Below the pieces are notes generated by a model. It was given only the letters and a program-made list of their open reading frames with translations, searched no databases and was not told the DNA's origin. A program made the position numbers and the translations under genes. Positions 1 to 4,309 of a stretch of 6,819 bases of DNA are shown one piece after another. Each line of letters starts with the position of its first letter. Position 1 is the first letter of the stretch. The DNA lies in the NCBI GenBank assembly GCA_023245515.1, contig JAHFKE010000058.1:1-6819 (forward strand), read 5' to 3'. This DNA is from Candidatus Levyibacteriota bacterium (lineage in GTDB: Bacteria > Patescibacteriota > Microgenomatia > Levybacterales > UBA12049).

Positions 1-28
1 TAAAATTATGCTGCCTCAATAGTGATTT

Positions 29-817
29 ATGGTAGAACGAAGAAGAAGTCCGCAAATACCGGAAGCAGAATTGTCTCCAAGTGAGATAGGTAGTCAGTTT
101 ATTGAAAGGTGGTTCACCCCCGAACTTATTGCTGCAAATGAAGCTACTCTTCCCGATGATTTTTCAAAGAAAGTGGGTAATAAGCTTAAGAAACTTCAGG
201 AAAAATTTATATATCCATCTGAGTGGCAACGATGGAAAGCTCCATCGGTGCTCAATTTAGGTAATTTATATGATGCGAGCAATAATCACCAAAGAGATGA
301 TAGGGGACGATTTAATAAAATGTTCAGAGGCGTAGTCGATGTGTTTGATTTGTCATCCCTCTATCCAGAAACAGGTGCGGAAGTAGCACTTACTCCGAGT
401 GATTTTCTGGTTACGACGCGTCTTCAGGATACAGCTGCTCATGCTGAGGAAGCACGTCAAGTGCGAGAGCATTTTGATCAACAAGGAGCTGTTGATTATT
501 ATTATCGCAAGTACCATCCATATATCCCTCCGACAGATCTGAGAATAGGTTCAAAGCTTCTCTATGTTGATCAGCGTAAAATAACGGGATTTGCTGCGGT
601 GACCGGTCTTCATATTGCTTCGCTTTCTATGGATCTAGAGGCGAGAATGAGTGGTGATACTTGGAGATGGATAGATCCTATCTTCTGTGATTATGAAACA
701 AAGAGTCCTCCTCAGGGTTCATCAAGCCGTGCTTTGCGCCATAGCTATTTGACTGATAAAAATATAACGAGCGTCAGTGTCGCTGGCGAGTGGTTGGATG
801 AAGCTCCTCAGAGGTAA
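29..817 (+). CDS. Hypothetical soluble protein, unrecognised
   Basis: This 262-residue protein does not match a family I recognise. It has no signal peptide and no segment hydrophobic enough to cross a membrane, so it is probably cytoplasmic. Visible features are a basic N-terminus (MVERRRS), a Lys-rich stretch at about residues 47-59, a Tyr-rich stretch around residues 157-168 (VDYYYRKYHPYIPP) and a Trp-rich patch near residue 213 (DTWRWIDPIF). ATG at 29 is chosen because an in-frame TGA lies at 23-25, so no longer start is possible. A TAAAAT at bases 1-6 could be a -10 element, but the window edge hides any -35. The next gene starts 63 bases downstream behind its own promoter. Coding potential rests on the long open frame and balanced amino-acid use. 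It may be lineage-specific. Confidence 0.75.
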   Translation: MVERRRSPQIPEAELSPSEIGSQFIERWFTPELIAANEATLPDDFSKKVGNKLKKLQEKFIYPSEWQRWKAPSVLNLGNLYDASNNHQRDDRGRFNKMFRGVVDVFDLSSLYPETGAEVALTPSDFLVTTRLQDTAAHAEEARQVREHFDQQGAVDYYYRKYHPYIPPTDLRIGSKLLYVDQRKITGFAAVTGLHIASLSMDLEARMSGDTWRWIDPIFCDYETKSPPQGSSSRALRHSYLTDKNITSVSVAGEWLDEAPQR

Positions 818-833
818 GATAGGGTATCATAAG

Positions 834-862
834 TTGCATTTAGCTTGTTAATATGATATATT
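834..862 (+). promoter_or_regulatory. Sigma70-type promoter of the LysM gene
   Basis: A -35 TTGCAT (834-839) and a -10 TATATT (857-862) are separated by exactly 17 bases. TGA at 854-856 supplies an extended -10 TGn. Transcription should begin near 869, giving a leader of only about 12 bases before ATG 881, with no Shine-Dalgarno sequence in it. The 13 bases at 850-862 recur unchanged at 5071-5083 upstream of pyrD. Confidence 0.65.
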
Positions 863-880
863 CTGCACCTAAACAAAAAT

Positions 881-1744
881 ATGCCTAAAAAAGATTACGA
901 AGAGAAAAAAGAAGCAGGTTTATTGCGCTTCGGCGAGTCATACACAAGTCTCATTTTGGGAATGATAGTCGTTATCATCTCTACAGTTCTCTTATTAGCT
1001 TTCGTTCATAATAAAAATAGCAATAAGGCAGTCAGTCCCGATGCTCAGCCTACAGTTGAGATGTCCTCAGATTTCATAGCAGCCAAACCCAGTGCAAGTC
1101 CTACGCCTGTAATAGCTACTCCAACGAAGGCGCAAAAGCCTACAGCAACCCTGACTCCTAAGCCCACTCTGATAAAAGCAAAAGCAGTTTCGCCAACTTC
1201 GAAACCTACAGTGGCTGTAGCTAAGAAGGTAGTGACTCCGACTCCAAACAAAGTGGTCGTTATCCCAGTTAAGACTGAAAATAAAGGGGCATATGTGGTC
1301 AAAAAGGGTGATACTCTCTGGGCTATAGCTGAGAAAGAGTACAAGAGTGGTTATAATTGGGTAGATGTAGCACGAGTAAATAAGTTATCCAATCCTGATG
1401 CGATTCAGGCCGGATCGAAGTTGGTACTTCCAAAAGTGCAGTCTAAAGTCGCTACCGTGACTAAGGCTGTAGTAAAGGCTACTGTCGTTACCCCGGACGA
1501 GCAGAATAACAAAACGAGTAGAAAAGTTGAACAAGATAAAACAGCCATGAAGCAAGCTGCTTCTCAGCCTCAGAAGATCACGGGAGCCAGCTACACTGTA
1601 GTGAGGGGTGACAGTCTCTGGGCGATCTCAGTCCGTGCTTATGGAGACGGCTATCAATGGGTAAAGATCGCCAAAGCAAATAATTTGGCGAACCCCAGCA
1701 TAATCCACAGGGGAAATAAGTTCATAATACCACGAGGGAAGTAG
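881..1744 (+). CDS. Membrane-anchored protein with two LysM domains
   Basis: This 287-residue protein probably binds cell-wall glycan on the outer face of the membrane. Residues 1-20 are charged and Lys-rich. Residues about 21-42 form one hydrophobic helix, which with a positive N-terminus predicts N-in/C-out topology without cleavage. Residues about 50-135 are a low-complexity Pro/Thr/Lys/Ala/Val spacer. Two LysM domains follow: about 137-185 (YVVKKGDTLWAIAEKEY... ending KLVLPK) and about 237-285 (YTVVRGDSLWAISVRAY... ending KFIIPRGK). They are joined by a second Lys/Gln-rich linker. Each has the GD(T/S)LWAI signature, an Asn-rich middle (NKLSNP, NNLANP) and the closing hydrophobic-Pro strand. 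LysM domains bind N-acetylglucosamine-containing polymers in known families. No catalytic domain is present, so a wall-anchoring or scaffold role is inferred. The gene has its own promoter and no terminator hairpin is visible after it. Confidence 0.88.
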   Translation: MPKKDYEEKKEAGLLRFGESYTSLILGMIVVIISTVLLLAFVHNKNSNKAVSPDAQPTVEMSSDFIAAKPSASPTPVIATPTKAQKPTATLTPKPTLIKAKAVSPTSKPTVAVAKKVVTPTPNKVVVIPVKTENKGAYVVKKGDTLWAIAEKEYKSGYNWVDVARVNKLSNPDAIQAGSKLVLPKVQSKVATVTKAVVKATVVTPDEQNNKTSRKVEQDKTAMKQAASQPQKITGASYTVVRGDSLWAISVRAYGDGYQWVKIAKANNLANPSIIHRGNKFIIPRGK

Positions 1745-1753
1745 GGTTGATTT

Positions 1754-1820
1754 AATTCCCAATTCCCAATTTCCAATGTCCAATTCCCAATTAAGTTTAA
1801 ATTTTCAAAATTCAAAGTCT
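1754..1820. repeat. Degenerate 7-bp tandem repeat (AATTCCC-like)
   Basis: Directly after the LysM gene the sequence falls into a 7-base period: AATTCCC (1754), AATTCCC (1761), AATTTCC (1768), AATGTCC (1775), AATTCCC (1782) and AATTAAG (1789). After a short break come AATTTTC (1800), AAAATTC (1807) and AAAGTCT (1814). No gene or clear hairpin is associated with it. Bases 1821-1918, between this repeat and the tRNA fragment, contain nothing I can assign. Confidence 0.75.
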
Positions 1821-1930
1821 ACTCTTTGTTCGAGGCTGGTGATCAAGTATTGTATACATAATCCTGCGTGCAATTTTCAGACGAATTTGTTATTATTGGT
1901 CTGTTAATGCGGCAACAAGCCGCGTTTGAC

Positions 1931-1964
1931 GCGGGGTTGGTGTATCGGTTACATGTTTCCTTCC
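1931..1964 (+). pseudogene. 5' half of a tRNA-Gly-like gene, broken in the anticodon loop
   Basis: These 34 bases align without gaps to the first half of the intact tRNA-Gly at 2299. They hold acceptor 5' strand GCGGGGT (1931-1937), linker TG, D stem GTGT/ACAT (1940-1943 with 1951-1954; pairs G.T, T-A, G-C, T-A), D loop ATCGGTT with the conserved GG, G26 at 1955, the anticodon-stem 5' strand TTTCC (1956-1960) and loop start TTCC. At 1965 the match stops and the palindromic repeat begins. No matching 3' half (a GGAAA strand, T arm, acceptor 3' strand) follows, so no tRNA can form. The D stem differs from the intact gene but still pairs, so this was once a functional, distinct tRNA. The 12 bases before it (1919-1930) match the flank of the CCCC tRNA at 4108-4119 with two C/T differences. 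Confidence 0.7.
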
Positions 1965-2018
1965 TCCGCCAAAAACAAGTATTTTGGCGGATCCGCCTAA
2001 ATGCAAGCTTTCGGCGGA
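1965..2018. repeat. Two tandem 27-bp palindromic units (TCCGCC...GGCGGA)
   Basis: Unit 1 (1965-1991) pairs TCCGCCAAAA with TTTTGGCGGA, a perfect 10-bp stem around a 7-base loop. Unit 2 (1992-2018) pairs TCCGCC with GGCGGA plus an inner AAA/TTT. Both units are exactly 27 bases and abut with no spacer, so the junction GGCGGATCCGCC is itself a perfect 12-bp palindrome. There is no T-run after either stem, which argues against a simple intrinsic terminator. The array starts precisely where the tRNA-Gly half stops and ends 14 bases before the GIY-YIG start codon. It resembles REP-type dispersed palindromes; whether other copies exist in the genome cannot be seen here. Confidence 0.8.
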
Positions 2019-2032
2019 CAAGGCATAAAAAT

Positions 2033-2308
2033 ATGTATTTTACATACGTTTTATTATGTACAAACTCAAACACTAAGGTAGAAGAGTTTTATACAGGTAG
2101 CTCAGAGGTTCTATCTGATAGACTTGAAGATCATCTGGCCCACAGCGTGAAGACAACAAAAAAATTTGATAAAATAGAACTCGTCTATTACGAAGCATGT
2201 TCAAATAAAACGGATGCTATTCAAAGGGAAAATCAGCTAAAAACTGGATTTGGACGAGGTTATATTAAGAGAAGAATAAATAATTATTTAAAAAGTAGGC
2301 GGGGTTAG
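2033..2308 (+). CDS. Small GIY-YIG domain nuclease
   Basis: The 91-residue protein is essentially a single GIY-YIG nuclease domain of the short UPF0213/YhbQ type. The GIY strand appears as YFTYVLLC (residues 2-9) and the YIG strand as FYTGSS (19-24). The expected Arg and His follow in LSDRLEDH (R30, H34). The conserved Glu lies in the C-terminal helix in AIQRENQLKTG (E66). Family members cut DNA using the Tyr, Arg and Glu residues; here the middle residue of YIG is Thr, a common variant in this subgroup. ATG 2033 is chosen because homologues begin right at this Tyr-rich strand. The frame stays open upstream to 1868 only by running through the palindromes. AAGG at 2020-2023 is a weak ribosome-binding candidate. 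The last residues (RRG) and the stop codon lie inside the 5' end of tRNA-Gly. Position between palindromes and a tRNA suggests a mobile or homing role (inference). Confidence 0.85.
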   Translation: MYFTYVLLCTNSNTKVEEFYTGSSEVLSDRLEDHLAHSVKTTKKFDKIELVYYEACSNKTDAIQRENQLKTGFGRGYIKRRINNYLKSRRG

Positions 2309-2372
2309 TACACCGGTAGTATGCTGCCTTCCCAAGGCAGAGAAGCGAGTTCGATTCTCGTACCCCGCTCCA
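2299..2372 (+). tRNA. tRNA-Gly (anticodon CCC)
   Basis: This is a complete cloverleaf of 74 bases including an encoded CCA (2370-2372). The acceptor GCGGGGT/ACCCCGC gives seven pairs. The D arm is GTAC-ACCGGTA-GTAT, the anticodon stem CTGCC/GGCAG encloses the 7-base loop TTCCCAA (anticodon CCC, reads GGG), the variable loop is AGAA, and the T arm is GCGAG-TTCGATT-CTCGT. The discriminator is U73, and G1-C72, C2-G71, G3-C70 and C35/C36 are all present, matching bacterial glycine identity. Its first ten bases overlap the end of the GIY-YIG gene. A 14-bp palindrome TAAATAATTATTTA (2277-2290) and a TATATT at 2261-2266 lie just upstream and could hold its promoter, but neither has a good -35. The deaminase gene begins 38 bases downstream and may be co-transcribed. 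Confidence 0.95.
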
Positions 2373-2410
2373 AAAGCGACAGGAATATACAAAAGTTACA
2401 ATTAATAACA

Positions 2411-2809
2411 ATGATTAACGAAGATCTAATAAAAAAGGCAGCATCTGTTGTAAAAGTAAGAAAAACAAAAAACGGGCTGTTTGGCGACGTCGGTTCTGCT
2501 TTAGTATCTGATAATGGCAAAGTTTATGTTGGAATATGCGCTAATGTAGGATCAAATACCATCTGCGCAGAACGTACCGCAATCGGTCCAATGATGACTG
2601 ATGGAGAATATAAAATTACGAAAATAGTGGCAGTTTGGAAAGATGAAAATGGAATTATCTATGTCATCCCTCCTTGTGGTAATTGTAGACAATACATTCG
2701 GGATATAGAAGAAGGAAATCTTGAGACAGAAGTTGTTTTAGACAAAGACAAAGTGGTTAAGCTTAAGGAGCTATTACCTTATTACGACTGGTGGCAAAAA
2801 GTGAGTTAA
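2411..2809 (+). CDS. Cytidine deaminase-family protein
   Basis: A 132-residue zinc-dependent deaminase of the small tetrameric cytidine deaminase fold, expected to convert cytidine or deoxycytidine to uridine forms in pyrimidine salvage. The zinc and catalytic motifs are both present: C52-A-E54-R-T, where C binds zinc and E is the proton shuttle, and P88-C89-G-N-C92-R-Q, which supplies the two remaining zinc cysteines. The length fits the family (about 130 residues). The C-terminal KELLPYYDWW resembles both the LLP ending of cytidine deaminases and the LLPxxYxW ending of blasticidin S deaminase, and CAE occurs in both, so the exact substrate is open. ATG 2411 is chosen because the longer frame back to 2321 would lie inside the tRNA. 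No Shine-Dalgarno is seen. TACAAT (2397-2402) could act as a -10 and would make a nearly leaderless message, but no matching -35 is present. Confidence 0.85.
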   Translation: MINEDLIKKAASVVKVRKTKNGLFGDVGSALVSDNGKVYVGICANVGSNTICAERTAIGPMMTDGEYKITKIVAVWKDENGIIYVIPPCGNCRQYIRDIEEGNLETEVVLDKDKVVKLKELLPYYDWWQKVS

Positions 2810-2820
2810 AGCTCTTAACT
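2804..2820. repeat. Short inverted repeat over the deaminase stop codon
   Basis: AGTTAA (2804-2809) and TTAACT (2815-2820) form a perfect 6-bp stem around AGCTC, overlapping the TAA stop. It is A+T-rich and not followed by a T-run, so it is a poor intrinsic terminator. It may only be a weak 3'-end hairpin. Confidence 0.3.
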
Positions 2821-2917
2821 TCTATATGAACCTTAAGTATATTTAGCTGTGAAATCAAATTAGGAGTAATCAAATCCCCTAGGTTCGAGCGAAGTACGGT
2901 CACTAGCTCTAATGGTA

Positions 2918-2946
2918 TTGCAAGAAAATGATCAAAAGGCTAGAAT
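2918..2946 (+). promoter_or_regulatory. Putative promoter of the membrane protein gene
   Basis: A -35 TTGCAA (2918-2923) and a -10 TAGAAT (2941-2946, five of six consensus bases) are spaced 17 bases apart. The start of transcription would fall near 2953, leaving about nine bases before ATG 2962 and no Shine-Dalgarno site. Confidence 0.45.
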
Positions 2947-2961
2947 GGATTGTGTACTATA

Positions 2962-3894
2962 ATGTTTAAAGGAATTAAAAATGGGTGGGAATTAGTTATA
3001 GAATCTATAAAGATTTTTATTCACTATCCAAAATTTCTTGTTCCCCTAGTAATTAGCTGGCTTATATATGCCCCAACTCTTTTATATTTGAAGTATTTCT
3101 TCAACGGGGATGCTTATTCTAGTTTGCAACTTTTCCTGATAATCTTTGGTATTATATTTATTTTTGCATTTATTTTGTCTTTTTCCTGCTCGGTTCTTTT
3201 GGAATTAATACAGCAATTCGAATCTCACCAAAAGATGCGTTTAGCAAAAGCATTCGTGGATACACTAGCTCACAATACTACACGCATTTTGCCCATTGTT
3301 TTTGTTTGGACCATTATTTGGTTTATTTTATTGATTATTGAAGCGCTGCTTTCAAAAGCTAAAAATAGGGGTAAAGAATCATTCAATGCTGAAAACGCGG
3401 CAAAAACTTTAGCGGGAGATAAAGAGTTTTCTTTATCAGGAGCTTTTGTTAGAGCTCTTGAGAAAGGTATACGAATGGTTGTGTTTCTTATACTTCCGGC
3501 AATTGCCTGGGAAAATTTGAGTTTCATCCAGGCGGTCAAAAAAGGAATTGCTGTATTCAGGGCCAATTTGGTTGCTTTTGCAACAGGCTTTATGCTTACG
3601 GAATTTGCAGGAGTGATTATACTTTTACCTCTCGCTCTTTTATTTTATATATCTGATACTATGAAGGTAATGTTTGCGGATTGGGTATGGATTGCCGTTA
3701 TAATTTATACTGCCTTTGCTTGGAGTTATTCTATTTATCTTGAACAAATGTTCGCTGCGCATTTGTATTTATGGCATCTCAAATGGGAAAAAGAAGCTAA
3801 AAGAGCTCAGGAAGAAGGCAGGCGAATTCCCGCAATAACTGATGTTCCCAAACCTTCATTACTTGATAAAGTTGGCGGACTTTTGGATAAATAG
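2962..3894 (+). CDS. Multi-pass integral membrane protein, function unknown
   Basis: The 310-residue protein has about six hydrophobic segments: roughly residues 24-47, 55-83, 109-130, 172-190, 203-230 and 241-268. A charged loop (about 131-171) lies in the middle, and a hydrophilic Lys/Glu-rich tail (about 273-310) ends in a Pro-containing stretch and DKVGGLLDK. The N-terminus (MFKGIKNGWELVIESIKIF) looks like the opening of DUF6159-type membrane proteins, in which an amphipathic helix with GWEL precedes the first membrane span; this is pattern recall, not a search result. No transporter or enzyme motif is visible, so no function is assigned. ATG 2962 is preferred over TTG 2950, because the predicted transcription start lies near 2953. 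The next sequence element, a pyrD fragment, starts 30 bases downstream. Confidence 0.8.
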   Translation: MFKGIKNGWELVIESIKIFIHYPKFLVPLVISWLIYAPTLLYLKYFFNGDAYSSLQLFLIIFGIIFIFAFILSFSCSVLLELIQQFESHQKMRLAKAFVDTLAHNTTRILPIVFVWTIIWFILLIIEALLSKAKNRGKESFNAENAAKTLAGDKEFSLSGAFVRALEKGIRMVVFLILPAIAWENLSFIQAVKKGIAVFRANLVAFATGFMLTEFAGVIILLPLALLFYISDTMKVMFADWVWIAVIIYTAFAWSYSIYLEQMFAAHLYLWHLKWEKEAKRAQEEGRRIPAITDVPKPSLLDKVGGLLDK

Positions 3895-3924
3895 TCGTAA
3901 GGAATAAAAGAATTTAGGATATAG

Positions 3925-4118
3925 ATGCCTAGTGAAGTTTATAAAAATTTTATAACTTTTTAGATAAAAGAGATTCTGAGACTTGGCACAAGCGTGCAGT
4001 TGATGCTCTGCATGTTTTGGAAAAATCGTCAGTCGGCCGCAAAATTATTGAATATGCTTCTTATGAACATGAAAGATTTCCTGACTTACCCCAATTAGTG
4101 CAGCAGAGCTGTGTTTGA
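3925..4118 (+). pseudogene. Frameshifted 5' fragment of a second pyrD
   Basis: The sequence begins ATG CCT AGT GAA and encodes MPSEVYKNFITF before a TAG at 3961. Stepping one frame at about 3957-3960 continues as LDKRDSETWHKRAVDALH and then KIIEYASYEHERF, closely matching residues 14-52 of the intact PyrD at 5131. Four bases appear deleted at the break. Similarity stops near 4085, and the shifted frame ends at TGA 4116-4118. Over the first 18 codons after the break almost all differences from the intact gene are silent third-position changes, so this copy diverged under selection before it broke, rather than arising from a recent duplication. What remains corresponds to the N-terminal helical extension that in class 2 enzymes contacts membrane and quinone; the catalytic barrel is absent. 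The fragment is also more A+T-rich than the intact gene. Confidence 0.85.
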
Positions 4119-4119
4119 C

Positions 4120-4192
4120 GTGGGCGTAGTTCACCGGTAGAATGTCTCCTTCCCCAAGGAGAAGGTAGTGGGTCCGACTCCCATCGCCCGCT
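4120..4192 (+). tRNA. tRNA-Gly-like gene with 8-nt anticodon loop (CCCC)
   Basis: A full cloverleaf of 73 bases without encoded CCA. Acceptor GTGGGCG/CGCCCGC has one T.G pair; D arm GTTC-ACCGGTA-GAAT; anticodon stem TCTCC/GGAGA around the 8-base loop TTCCCCAA; variable AGGTA; T arm GTGGG-TCCGACT-CCCAT; discriminator T4192. Compared with the tRNA-Gly at 2299, every stem differs yet still pairs, so structure has been maintained. Glycine identity bases (G1-C72, U73, C35, C36) are kept, though C2-G71 has become U.G. Oddities are the extra C in the anticodon loop, C instead of U at position 55, and CAC rather than CCA after the discriminator. The Salmonella sufD suppressor is a tRNA-Gly with exactly this CCCC expansion and reads GGGG (known). 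It may be a natural four-base decoder, a non-decoding glycine donor, or a recently decayed gene. No convincing promoter is seen upstream. Confidence 0.75.
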
Positions 4193-4236
4193 CACATATG
4201 ATTTCGAGTCTCGTTCATCCCGCACGCAATTTCATC

Positions 4237-4265
4237 TAGACTATTTAAGTAAAATAAGATATAAT
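4237..4265 (+). promoter_or_regulatory. Promoter of the Erm/KsgA-type methyltransferase gene
   Basis: A consensus -10 TATAAT (4260-4265) lies 17 bases after a -35-like TAGACT (4237-4242, four of six). Transcription should start near 4272, which excludes the TTG at 4265 as a start codon and leaves a leader of about 38 bases before ATG 4310. Confidence 0.6.
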
Positions 4266-4276
4266 TGTCTTTGTAT

Positions 4277-4289
4277 GAACACAATGTTC
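4277..4289. promoter_or_regulatory. Palindrome in the methyltransferase leader
   Basis: GAACA (4277-4281) and TGTTC (4285-4289) form a perfect inverted repeat around CAA, just after the predicted transcription start and just before the Shine-Dalgarno site. It could be an operator half-site pair or a small 5'-leader hairpin. No protein partner can be named from the sequence. Confidence 0.4.
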
Positions 4290-4294
4290 TTCAC

Positions 4295-4301
4295 AGGGAG
4301 G
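4295..4301 (+). promoter_or_regulatory. Strong ribosome-binding site AGGGAGG
   Basis: AGGGAGG ends eight bases before ATG 4310 and fixes that ATG as the start of the methyltransferase. It is the only strong Shine-Dalgarno sequence in the window; the other genes have none or a weak AAGG. Confidence 0.75.
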
Positions 4302-4309
4302 CACCGCTT

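Noticed and set aside
1045..1344. Open frame on the minus strand inside the LysM gene
   Set aside because: It is the complement of the Pro/Thr/Lys linker, has low-complexity composition and no homology, and lies wholly within a well-supported gene.
1754..1820. CRISPR-like array
   Set aside because: Units are seven bases, contiguous and without spacers, and no cas gene is present.
1868..2032. N-terminal extension of the GIY-YIG gene back to GTG 1868
   Set aside because: The added residues are translated from the tRNA fragment and the palindromes, and the GIY-YIG domain starts at residue 2 from ATG 2033.
2321..2410. Longer start for the deaminase gene
   Set aside because: It would begin inside tRNA-Gly; the added residues are a translation of the tRNA and share nothing with deaminases.
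3950..3965. Programmed frameshift in the pyrD fragment served by the CCCC tRNA
   Set aside because: The frame break lies at ACTTTTTAG with no GGGG, the shift is not +1, and the barrel domain is missing altogether. This is gene decay.
4265..4309. TTG 4265 as start of the methyltransferase
   Set aside because: It overlaps the -10 hexamer TATAAT, and ATG 4310 has a strong Shine-Dalgarno site at the right distance.
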